Shown here piece after piece: positions 29,567 through 36,837 of a stretch of DNA of 64,000 nt (its first letter is position 1; each line of letters begins with the position of its first letter). The position numbers were made by a program, and so were the translations under genes. Origin of the DNA: JACRIM01 sp964605185. GTDB taxonomy: Bacteria; Planctomycetota; Phycisphaerae; UBA1845; UTPLA1. Where the stretch lies: the NCBI GenBank assembly GCA_964605185.1, contig CAZSBF010000001.1, positions 62,001 through 126,000 of the forward strand. The letters run 5' to 3'. The notes beneath the pieces were generated by a model. It was given only the letters and a program-made list of their open reading frames with translations, ran no database searches and was not told the DNA's origin.

Positions 29567-30790
29567 TTAGACCTCTTGCAACGTGGCACATGGGTCGAGT
29601 CGAGCCGCACGCCGGGCCGGGAAGTAGCTTGCGGTCAGGGCAATCAATACGGAAATGCCCAGTGCCCAGAGCATCAGCACTGGCATCGGAAGTACGACGA
29701 TATTGGCAAGCCGTGGACCGAGTGTCACGGCAAGCACCGTCCCCAAGACGTATCCGGCAATGCCCCCTGACAGACCAAGCAAGAGGGCCTTGAGAAGAAA
29801 CATTCGCAGTATCAGGCCTGACCCCGCCCCAAGGGCCATCAGCGTGCCGATTTCCCGGCGCCGCTCGAAGACGTTGGCGTACATGTAATTCGCAATGCTG
29901 GCACCGCCGACGAGTACGATGATCGCCAGGAAAATCAGCGATAGGCGGGTCATCATCCCGTTTGTCTTGACCTGGGTATCCACCACCTGCGTCACGGTCA
30001 CGACCTTCGCATCAGGCAATAGCTTGTTGATCTTCTGCACGAGTCCGCCGGAGATTTCTTTGCAGCAGCCGACGATCTCGATGGCGTTGATGACCGGGCC
30101 TTTGCCCGCCAACTTCTGAACAGTGTGCAGATGGGCAAAGATGCGCGAGTCGTCCACCGTGCCGGTCTGCGGAAGTATTGCCGTGACTTTGAAACCACGT
30201 CCAAGCACGTCAAGGCTGTCATCTTCCTTCACAGCGAGGACCGCGGCCACGTCCGCGCCAATGAGAACTTCCGTGTCGTTGAGGTCATCAATTACGCGTT
30301 GCCGGACCAGTGTCTCTTTGGCTGCCGGCTTGAACGCGCCGGGTACGTCGGCAACCGTCCCACATCCTTCCGCCGGCCGCGAGAAGATGCCGGCTCCTGC
30401 CCACATCGCCTTGGCCTGAAATTCGCTCTTCGGCAGGATTCCGGTCAGGGTGAAACCGCGGTCTCTGAGCTTCACGGGCAGCGACAGCTTCGGCGACAGA
30501 TTGTCGAGCCCCTGGATGTCGGACATCGCCAGGCGCTGCACGTACTCCTCAGGAAACTCGTCGTGCTGCATGTCGGCGCTGTAGTAATCCTGAAGTGTTA
30601 CCGATTTCGGCAGGATCAGGACGTTCGCGCCGAGCGCGTCGAGTTGCCCTGCGACAGCCTTCTCAGAGTAGAAAGTGATGTTCTTGATAGAGATGACGAC
30701 GGCGATGCCGAGCATGATCGCTAGGAAGCTCGTAACAAGCTGGTTCTTGCGCTCGAACATTTCCCGCCAAACGAGTTTTCGCAAGTTCAT
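29567..30790 (-). CDS. FtsX/MacB-like ABC permease with Cys-containing extracytoplasmic domain
   Basis: 407 residues. One N-terminal transmembrane helix (about 18-40) is followed by a large extracytoplasmic MacB_PCD-type domain, then the FtsX domain with three helices near the C-terminus (about 275-400) and the R-R-R-E-I-G-T-L-M-A-L-G-A coupling segment. The outer domain contains E-G-C-G-T and V-G-C-C-K-E, unusual Cys motifs for this family that could bind metal(loids) or form disulphides. Probably exports or extracts a substrate from the outer leaflet with the ATPase 28893. It lies 15 bases after the thioredoxin-fold gene. Confidence 0.88.
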   Translation of the reverse strand: MNLRKLVWREMFERKNQLVTSFLAIMLGIAVVISIKNITFYSEKAVAGQLDALGANVLILPKSVTLQDYYSADMQHDEFPEEYVQRLAMSDIQGLDNLSPKLSLPVKLRDRGFTLTGILPKSEFQAKAMWAGAGIFSRPAEGCGTVADVPGAFKPAAKETLVRQRVIDDLNDTEVLIGADVAAVLAVKEDDSLDVLGRGFKVTAILPQTGTVDDSRIFAHLHTVQKLAGKGPVINAIEIVGCCKEISGGLVQKINKLLPDAKVVTVTQVVDTQVKTNGMMTRLSLIFLAIIVLVGGASIANYMYANVFERRREIGTLMALGAGSGLILRMFLLKALLLGLSGGIAGYVLGTVLAVTLGPRLANIVVLPMPVLMLWALGISVLIALTASYFPARRAARLDPCATLQEV

Positions 30791-30805
30791 TGGACAATCC
30801 TTGCA

Positions 30806-31627
30806 CTACGATTTCTTTGGAGGACAGCAACCGCTCTTCGGGTCGCAGCTCTTGGCGGCGGACCTCAAAGCAGCAACCAACCCGTTCTTTGAAACAATCC
30901 CCACGAAGTTGCCGACGACCGTGCCGGGCGGGGCAAGCAAGACAGTCTCAGCCACCTCCGTCTTCGGATCCACTTTGAATTGCTTCAGCAGGCTTAGTTC
31001 CTTCTCGTCGGCGGGATCAATGGTGACAATCTGAGTGGAACCGGAAAATTCCTTGTCAGCCATAAATTCGCTGACGCCCTTCATGGCTCCTTCGTTTTGG
31101 CGCGTGGTCTTGTTCTGAACGCAAATAAACACCATCTTGCGATCCTGCAACGCCTTGAGGCACTTCTGCATGCCGGGGCTGACGAACGCCGATTCCAGCT
31201 GAGTTTCCGTAAACTTCAGTGGAAAACTCTTCGTTACGGCTCCGTTGGGTGCAAGCGCCAGCAGCAGCGGCATCGGTGATCGATCGAGTTCGAATTTCTC
31301 GACTAATGCTTTCTCTTGAGAATCTGTGATATTGACTGCCGTGAATATCGCGCGATCGGCGAGTTTCGGCATCGCGGCGTCAAACGTCTTACGCGCTCCC
31401 TGCGTGGCTTCATCATCGGTGCGATAGAAGAACAGGAAAATGTACTTTTTGCCATCGGCGGCACGTCGAATCGCACGTTGGCCGGCAGACGGATTCTCCA
31501 GGGAGGGAGTCTCGGGACTGCCGGGTGATCTTGTACCCGTCGCGGTCTGCCCACTGGCCGAAGCGATAGTGATACTGAGTGCCACTACAATTGCGATAAC
31601 CATGTTCATAATTGTCCGGTTCATCAT
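30806..31627 (-). CDS. Secreted double thioredoxin-fold protein with Cys-rich tail
   Basis: 273 residues from ATG 31627, which overlaps the arsR stop (ATGA); AGGAG lies just upstream, and ATG 31624 is an alternative. Signal peptide with cleavage near A-S-A-S-G-Q. Two thioredoxin-like folds in tandem (about 60-150 and 155-260: K-Y-I-F-L-F-F-Y, M-V-F-I-C-V, S-P-M-P-L, V-L-L-A-P-P-G). The normal CXXC site is absent (F-F-Y-R-T-D-D-E), so it is not a classical disulphide enzyme. The C-terminus S-C-D-P-K-S-G-C-C-P-P-K-K-S offers three Cys. Role inferred: periplasmic binding or delivery to the ABC exporter. Confidence 0.8.
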   Translation of the reverse strand: MMNRTIMNMVIAIVVALSITIASASGQTATGTRSPGSPETPSLENPSAGQRAIRRAADGKKYIFLFFYRTDDEATQGARKTFDAAMPKLADRAIFTAVNITDSQEKALVEKFELDRSPMPLLLALAPNGAVTKSFPLKFTETQLESAFVSPGMQKCLKALQDRKMVFICVQNKTTRQNEGAMKGVSEFMADKEFSGSTQIVTIDPADEKELSLLKQFKVDPKTEVAETVLLAPPGTVVGNFVGIVSKNGLVAALRSAAKSCDPKSGCCPPKKS

Positions 31628-32082
31628 CGTTCTCCTACTAACGCGGATCGCTTGGTGCCGGACGAATTGGATGTCCTGCACGCCGTCTTTGTTTTTGACA
31701 GCCTCCTTGGCCGGTGCCCCGAATTAACACCCACAATGCAGCGGCCTTCCTTGCGAAGCTGTAGACGTTTTCTTAGCTGGTGCCAGTCCGCTTGGAAGTT
31801 TTCGCCAAGATGACGGCGGAGAACCTTGAGCAAATCGCGAAGCATCGGCGGAACGTCGGACGCCAGACGATAATGGACCCAGGTGCCATCGCGTCTCGCC
31901 CTAAGCAGACCGACTGTCTTCAGGAGCGAGAGGTGTTTCGACGCGCGATAATGGGGGATGCGCAGTGCGTCCACCAGCTCGCAGACGCATAGTTCGTGAT
32001 TCGTCTGAAGGAAAATACTCATCAGCCGGAGCCGGGTAGGCTCACTGAGGAGGTCGAAAAGCTCGTGGGGTTGCGGTCTCAT
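31624..32082 (-). CDS. arsR: ArsR-family metalloregulatory repressor (operon leader)
   Basis: 152 residues from ATG 32082. A winged helix-turn-helix with the E-L-C-V-C-E-L metal-sensing motif in helix 3 (As(III)-type CxC) and Y-R-A-S-K-H-L-S-L-L recognition helix. The core ends near R-K-E-G-R-C-I-V-G-V-N; the further ~30 residues are basic and not typical of the family, possibly read-out of DNA before the next gene. The stop overlaps the start of the thioredoxin-fold gene. It likely represses the whole 32082-28893 operon. Confidence 0.88.
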   Translation of the reverse strand: MRPQPHELFDLLSEPTRLRLMSIFLQTNHELCVCELVDALRIPHYRASKHLSLLKTVGLLRARRDGTWVHYRLASDVPPMLRDLLKVLRRHLGENFQADWHQLRKRLQLRKEGRCIVGVNSGHRPRRLSKTKTACRTSNSSGTKRSALVGER

Positions 32083-32094
32083 CGTGAATGCCTG

Positions 32095-32140
32095 TATGCG
32101 CAACTAAGCATATAGTAGCACCGGTTGCGACTCGAATCAA
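32095..32140 (-). promoter_or_regulatory. Promoter and operator of the arsR-Trx-ABC operon
   Basis: On the minus strand TTGATT (32140-32135), a 17-bp spacer and TACTAT (32117-32112) form a promoter. An inverted repeat with arms TATGC (32095-32099 on the plus strand) and GCATA (32108-32112) begins at the -10 box and covers the start site, as expected for an ArsR operator. The leader to ATG 32082 is about 20 bases. Confidence 0.55.
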
Positions 32141-32287
32141 CCGGTCACCGGCTTCAGACGTCTCGACCAACGAAACATGCTCGCTACGCCATTACCAAAA
32201 GGGGCTTTAGTGCTGGTGCCTGACGCACGAACGGAGCGCAATCGACTCTTGAACGAACATAAGCATGCACGCCACGAATGGAATGCG

Positions 32288-33355
32288 TCATACGGCGGCC
32301 GGGTTGACGGGCATTGCGAAGTACCGCTTCTGGAACCACAAAGACACATTGACTAAACCGATCAGCACCGGCACCTCAACGAGCGGCCCGATGACCGCCG
32401 CGAACGCCGCACCGTGCTGAATGCCGAAGACCGCGACCGCGATGGCAATCGCCAGTTCGAAGTTATTGCTGGCCGCGGTGAAGGCGATCGTGGCCGTCTT
32501 GGAGTAATCCGCACCGCTCTTCTTGCCCATCCAGAACGATACCAAAAACATCAAAACGAAGTAAATGCACAGCGGGATCGCGATGCGAACAACGTCGAGT
32601 GGAAGCTGGATGATTTTCTCGCCCTTCAACGAGAACATGACCACGATCGTGAACAGAAGCGCGACGAGCGTCATAGGCGAAATCTTGGGAATGAATTTTT
32701 CCTCATACCAGACGCGACTCCTAAATCGCAGCAAGACGAAGCGCGTGATCATCCCGGCCAGGAACGGGATACCCAGGTAGATAAACACACTCTCGGCGAT
32801 TTGACCGATGGTCACGTGGACCGTTGCGCCCTGCAAGCCGACCAGCGGCGGCAGCACGGTGATAAAGAACCATGCATAGACCGAATAGAAGAGCACTTGG
32901 AAAACCGAATTCAAGGCGACGAGTCCGGCGGCATATTCGCTGTCACCGCTCGCCAACTCGTTCCACACGATCACCATGGCGATGCAGCGTGCCAAGCCGA
33001 TCATGATCAAGCCGACCATATACTCGGAATACCCATGCAGGAAAAGCACCGCCAGCGCAAACATGAGAATCGGTCCGATCACCCAATTCTGCACAAGTGA
33101 CAGACTGAGGATTCGTGTATTGCGGAATACGTCACCGAGTTCTTCGTACTTCACTTTCGCCAATGGCGGGTACATCATCAAAATCAATCCCACGGCAATC
33201 GGGATATTCGTGGTGCCCGCCTGAAACCGATTCAGAAACCCCTCGACGCCGGGCCACAGCCAGCCGCCGAGAACGCCGACGGCCATCGCCAGAAAGATCC
33301 ATAGTGTGAGAAAACGGTCGAGGAACGAAAGCTGCGTGGGACAATTTGCCTTCAT
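32288..33355 (-). CDS. acr3: ACR3-type arsenite efflux permease
   Basis: 355 residues from ATG 33355, which has GGAG eight bases upstream; ATG 33379 is the other candidate. Ten hydrophobic segments. The conserved transport Cys lies in G-L-A-R-C-I-A-M-V, and the conserved Glu near the C-terminus in L-V-E-V-P-V. It expels As(III) through the inner membrane by proton antiport. It follows arsM by 93 bases on the same strand and probably belongs to the arsR2-arsM operon. About 150 noncoding bases separate its end from the next arsR promoter. Confidence 0.94.
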   Translation of the reverse strand: MKANCPTQLSFLDRFLTLWIFLAMAVGVLGGWLWPGVEGFLNRFQAGTTNIPIAVGLILMMYPPLAKVKYEELGDVFRNTRILSLSLVQNWVIGPILMFALAVLFLHGYSEYMVGLIMIGLARCIAMVIVWNELASGDSEYAAGLVALNSVFQVLFYSVYAWFFITVLPPLVGLQGATVHVTIGQIAESVFIYLGIPFLAGMITRFVLLRFRSRVWYEEKFIPKISPMTLVALLFTIVVMFSLKGEKIIQLPLDVVRIAIPLCIYFVLMFLVSFWMGKKSGADYSKTATIAFTAASNNFELAIAIAVAVFGIQHGAAFAAVIGPLVEVPVLIGLVNVSLWFQKRYFAMPVNPAAV

Positions 33356-33448
33356 GCCAGCTGCTCCTGTTGTGCTCATCCAGTTGATTCCGCCCGGACT
33401 CCAATCAATTCGGGGCGTCGAACTTTACCTTCGGCAGACATGGCTTGA

Positions 33449-34273
33449 CTACGAAGGTGGATGCCAGGGCTTTCTTGCACACACAATCGCGCTCCAGACC
33501 TTCCCCTCAAGGGTACCGAGCATTTCGGCGGCGGCCGGGTCGTTGAGCACTTCGGAGCCGGCGAGGGCCCGGAGTTGGGCGGCGTCGTAGAAGGCGCGAT
33601 CTCGCACTTCGACATCGACCATGCCTGCGTCGCGAAGGCCTTGCAGATACGCCGACTCACTCACCGCGCCGGCCACGCAGCAGCCGTAGAGCGACTGACT
33701 CTGCCGAATGGTGAGCGGGAGATCCTCCACGACGACATCGGAGACGCGCATCCGTCCGCCGGGCCGAAGGACACGGCCGATTTCGGCGAAGACGCGCGGC
33801 TTATCCGGCGAGAGGTTGATCACGCAGTTGGAGATAACCCAATCGACGCTGGACGATTCGACCGGCAAGGATTCGATCAGCCCCTTGCGGACTTCTACGT
33901 TCGCAACACCGGCGGATGCGATGTTGGCACGGGCGCGCTCGATCATGGCGGCGGTCATGTCAACGCCGATGACGCGACCGGTGGGGCCGACTTTCTCAGA
34001 TGCGATAAGAAGGTCAATCCCCGCGCCGCTGCCGAGATCGAGAACGACCTCGCCCGGGCGAACATCGCTGAAGGCGAGAGGATTGCCGCAACCGAAGGAG
34101 TTCACAACGGCATCGGCGGGTAGCTTCGCCAATTCATCGCGCTGATAACCAGCGACCTTTGCGAGAACGCCCTTGGGCGCCCCACCACCGCAACAGCCGG
34201 ATGATTTTGGAGCGGAGACGGCCTTGGCATAAGCCTCGGCGACGGCTTCATGGATTGAGGTTGTGGAGTTCAT
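33449..34273 (-). CDS. arsM: Arsenite S-adenosylmethionine methyltransferase
   Basis: 274 residues from ATG 34273 with AAGGAAAA upstream; the start overlaps the arsR2 stop (ATGA). SAM-binding motif V-L-D-L-G-S-G-A-G-I-D. The As(III)-binding cysteines are Cys62 (S-F-G-C-G-N), Cys150 (I-S-N-C-V-I-N-L) and Cys198/199 (Y-G-C-C-V), spaced as in known ArsM; an extra Cys-Cys lies near residue 27 (S-S-G-C-C-G-G-G). It methylates arsenite to volatile or more excretable forms. A diverged copy of its 3' end lies 4.7 kb downstream at 28730. Confidence 0.95.
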   Translation of the reverse strand: MNSTTSIHEAVAEAYAKAVSAPKSSGCCGGGAPKGVLAKVAGYQRDELAKLPADAVVNSFGCGNPLAFSDVRPGEVVLDLGSGAGIDLLIASEKVGPTGRVIGVDMTAAMIERARANIASAGVANVEVRKGLIESLPVESSSVDWVISNCVINLSPDKPRVFAEIGRVLRPGGRMRVSDVVVEDLPLTIRQSQSLYGCCVAGAVSESAYLQGLRDAGMVDVEVRDRAFYDAAQLRALAGSEVLNDPAAAEMLGTLEGKVWSAIVCARKPWHPPS

Positions 34274-34635
34274 CGGAGTTTTCCTTTCGATTTGGTTTTG
34301 CGAGTTGGGCAGCAGCCGTCGAGGGCATCCGCCATGGCGCGAAGCGCCGTCGCAATCTCCTGAAACCGCACGCAATAGTGGACTTCCTTGCCACGCTTCT
34401 CGGAGTGGATGATCCCCGCGTCGCGAAGGATCGCGAGGTGCCGCGAGGTGACGGAGAAATCAATCGGGCAACAGGCCGCCATCTCCGTCACGCCGCAGGA
34501 TCGACCGCACGCGGCAAGGCGAGCCAACAAGGCGATTCGATTGGGATCGCCCAATGCCTTGAAGAATCGCGGCGGGAGGATGCCCGCGAGGTCGCAACAG
34601 GCAGCCGATGGGGTGATTGGGCGTTTCTTGCTCAT
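34270..34635 (-). CDS. arsR: Second ArsR-family repressor, Cys-rich
   Basis: 121 residues from ATG 34635. A winged helix-turn-helix (L-G-D-P-N-R-I-A-L-L, S-V-T-S-R-H-L-A-I-L) with Cys pairs A-A-C-C-D, A-C-G-R-S-C-G, A-A-C-C-P and D-G-C-C-P, a different Cys layout from the first ArsR, so it may sense a different metal(loid). Its own strong promoter and operator lie just upstream. Coupled to arsM by a four-base overlap. Confidence 0.92.
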   Translation of the reverse strand: MSKKRPITPSAACCDLAGILPPRFFKALGDPNRIALLARLAACGRSCGVTEMAACCPIDFSVTSRHLAILRDAGIIHSEKRGKEVHYCVRFQEIATALRAMADALDGCCPTRKTKSKGKLR

Positions 34636-34639
34636 TTGC

Positions 34640-34679
34640 GTCACTATGCAAGTATAGTGACATTGCAACGGAGTGTCAA
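34640..34679 (-). promoter_or_regulatory. Strong promoter with 8-bp inverted-repeat operator for arsR2-arsM-acr3
   Basis: On the minus strand TTGACA (34679-34674), 17 bp, TATACT (34656-34651). The perfect inverted repeat GTCACTAT / ATAGTGAC (34640-34647 and 34654-34661, 6-base spacer) covers the -10 box and start site, an ideal ArsR operator. The predicted start is only ~9 bases before the ATG and no ribosome site is visible, so translation would be nearly leaderless. Confidence 0.8.
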
Positions 34680-34716
34680 TCGGTCTGGATGCGGCAGACA
34701 CTTGGGGGTCGCATTA

Positions 34717-34753
34717 ACAAAAAGAGCCGCCAGCAGGCTTGCCGGCGGCTCTT
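34717..34753 (-). terminator. Intrinsic terminator of the di-heme peroxidase gene
   Basis: AAGAGCCGCC (34722-34731) pairs with GGCGGCTCTT (34744-34753) in a 10-bp stem; on the minus strand it is followed by a T-rich run. It lies about 30 bases after the peroxidase stop codon and upstream of the arsR2 promoter, insulating the two units. Confidence 0.85.
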
Positions 34754-34781
34754 GTCATAGATCGCGTAAGTGTCGGTCGCG

Positions 34782-36602
34782 TCAGTTCGCCAGCGATTCC
34801 GCTGCGAACTGGGCGACGTCCTGCACGTTGACGAGGTTGTCGCCGTTCAGGTCGCCGTGGGCGCGGTTGCAACCGGGGTGATTGGCTTCATAACCAATCG
34901 GGTCGAGCACCGCGAGCACGAACGCCTGAATATCGAGGCCGTTATTCTCGCCGTCGCAGTTCATGTCGCCGCCGCAGAGATAGGGAATCATGCGAAGGTG
35001 CGCAACCGGCGAGAACGCCACGCCGCCGGCTGCCGCAGGATCGGTAACCTGCCACTGAACATACACGTCGCACGAATCAACCATGGTCTGGTCAATCGGA
35101 TTCTGCCATGTGCCGAAGCCCTGGCCGTTGCCGACGCCGCTGAGCGTGATCGGCCCATACATCGTCGGACTGATGAGCACACCGCCGGCCGGTGGCTGCG
35201 TGGACAGTGCAAGGAAGGCCTGCGCCCCGCCAAGGGCGCCGCTCACACCGACTTTGAAGTCGATGTTATTCAGGTTCGGCGGACTGATGGCAATCATCGC
35301 AGGCGTCAGGCCGCCGCTGCCTACCGTCCCACCGCCGATGAGCGAAGGATTGGGGAACTGATTCTCCGAGTGCATCAGCGGTCGATCAAACGGGAACTGC
35401 TCATTGCGAACGCGCGGATCGGTGAGGCCGTTGGCGAGGAAATCCACCACGTTCGGAACCGTCGGCGGCGGCAGGCCAATGGGCAGGATCGGCGATTTGT
35501 TATCGGGGAACTGTGCCGCACCATTGGCATAGAATGCGATGACCTGGTTGAGCGTGGTGAACTGGCCGTTGTGCATGAAGGTGGGTTTGAGCCCGACATT
35601 GCGAAGCGTCGGCACCTTGAACTGGCCGCGATTTGCCGGGTTGCCGGTCACGCTTTGGCGACCATTATCCTCCGCAATGGGACGCAAGCCGAGGTTCTGA
35701 AATGAATTGTTCGTAAAGAGCGGCGGCGTGTGGCAAACAAAGCACGGCGACCCCTGCAGCACATTCAGTCCGTTCACTTGGGCCGGCGTCAGTGCGGCGG
35801 CGTTGCCCGCGCGGAAGGAGTCCCACGGTGTCTGATTCGCCGTGAGCGTTCGCTCGTACGTCGCAATGGCAAAGCCGATGCGCTCGGCGGTAATGGCCGG
35901 ATCGCCAAACGCAGCGGAAAACAAGCTCGGATAAGTCGCGCCGCCGGTGATCGCCGCGACCATGTCGGCGGGGAGATTTCGGGCGAGGATCATCGGCGTA
36001 ATGACGGCCAGCTTCGCGGTCACTTCCGACCACGTACGCCCGTCGTGCCCCATTTCAACGCTGTTGACGACCGGTCCAACGGCCTGGCTCTCCAGCGCGC
36101 CGCCGGTGGCAATGCTGGTGAGGCCCGTCTCGGGATTTGTGAACGTCGTTCGAGCGCGGCCGTCCCAGAAGAGATCGGGCGCGAACATGGCGTTGATGAA
36201 CGGGTTTGCCGCGCGAGCCGTAATCTGAGCCTGAAACACAAAGACCGGATCGCGTAAGTACTTGTTCGTCGCATCGGAGCGGATCGTGCCGCGCGAACCG
36301 ATGATGTCGTCGGGCGTGTTCAGAATGTTGTCGTTGTGCGGATTGCGGGCAATTCGTGGATCAGCCCCGCCGAATCCGGGCTTGTGGCAGGTTCCGCAGG
36401 AGACGGTGTTATCGCTGGAGAGCTGCTCATCCCAGAACAGGAGCTTGCCAAGGATGCGCTTTTGTTCGGTGATCGGGTTCTCCGGGGGAGCCACTACTGG
36501 GGGGAAAGGAGGAGGCGGTGGCGGCTGTGCAATGGCACTGCCCGCCATGCGAAGGACAAGACAAATGGCGACGGAGCTGATTGCGCGGAGACGCATCGTC
36601 AT
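34782..36602 (-). CDS. Di-heme cytochrome c peroxidase/MauG-family protein with dockerin-like C-terminus
   Basis: 606 residues from ATG 36602, GGAG eight bases upstream. Signal peptide, then a Pro-rich stretch. Two c-type heme sites, C69-G-T-C72-H and C287-F-V-C290-H, define the bacterial di-heme peroxidase/MauG fold; F-W-D-G-R-A and the A-T-Y-E-R-T-L segment fit the family. Residues ~360-540 are an additional beta-rich part, and the last ~60 residues carry two dockerin-like loops (G-D-M-N-C-D-G, G-D-L-N-G-D-N). It would act in the periplasm on peroxide or in oxidation of a partner protein; the dockerin tail is unusual for this enzyme. Confidence 0.9.
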   Translation of the reverse strand: MTMRLRAISSVAICLVLRMAGSAIAQPPPPPPFPPVVAPPENPITEQKRILGKLLFWDEQLSSDNTVSCGTCHKPGFGGADPRIARNPHNDNILNTPDDIIGSRGTIRSDATNKYLRDPVFVFQAQITARAANPFINAMFAPDLFWDGRARTTFTNPETGLTSIATGGALESQAVGPVVNSVEMGHDGRTWSEVTAKLAVITPMILARNLPADMVAAITGGATYPSLFSAAFGDPAITAERIGFAIATYERTLTANQTPWDSFRAGNAAALTPAQVNGLNVLQGSPCFVCHTPPLFTNNSFQNLGLRPIAEDNGRQSVTGNPANRGQFKVPTLRNVGLKPTFMHNGQFTTLNQVIAFYANGAAQFPDNKSPILPIGLPPPTVPNVVDFLANGLTDPRVRNEQFPFDRPLMHSENQFPNPSLIGGGTVGSGGLTPAMIAISPPNLNNIDFKVGVSGALGGAQAFLALSTQPPAGGVLISPTMYGPITLSGVGNGQGFGTWQNPIDQTMVDSCDVYVQWQVTDPAAAGGVAFSPVAHLRMIPYLCGGDMNCDGENNGLDIQAFVLAVLDPIGYEANHPGCNRAHGDLNGDNLVNVQDVAQFAAESLAN

Positions 36603-36837
36603 GGGAAGCACTCCAACCTCGGATTATTGACGTTCCGATGCCCACTCGCACCGGTGACTGGCGGGACGCGGTGGTGACCGGTCCACAGGTAAGGAAACGT
36701 CGAAGTGTATGGGACTATTGCCGAACCGGGCGGAAAAAGAATGACTTACTTTCGCCTCCCCGGGGATTGGGAGCGACTTGTAACGCCCCACGTCTGCCCT
36801 TACATATAACCCGTTATCAGACGGAGAAATACGACTC

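Noticed and set aside
32137..32230. Possible third 3'-end echo (acr3 end) between arsR and acr3
   Set aside because: A few residues of a minus-strand translation (P, G, W and basic positions) line up with the ACR3 end, but base similarity is weak and gapped, so it cannot be told from chance.
34159..34881. 240-codon plus-strand frame across arsM, arsR2 and the terminator
   Set aside because: Antisense shadow that crosses a clear promoter, operator and terminator.
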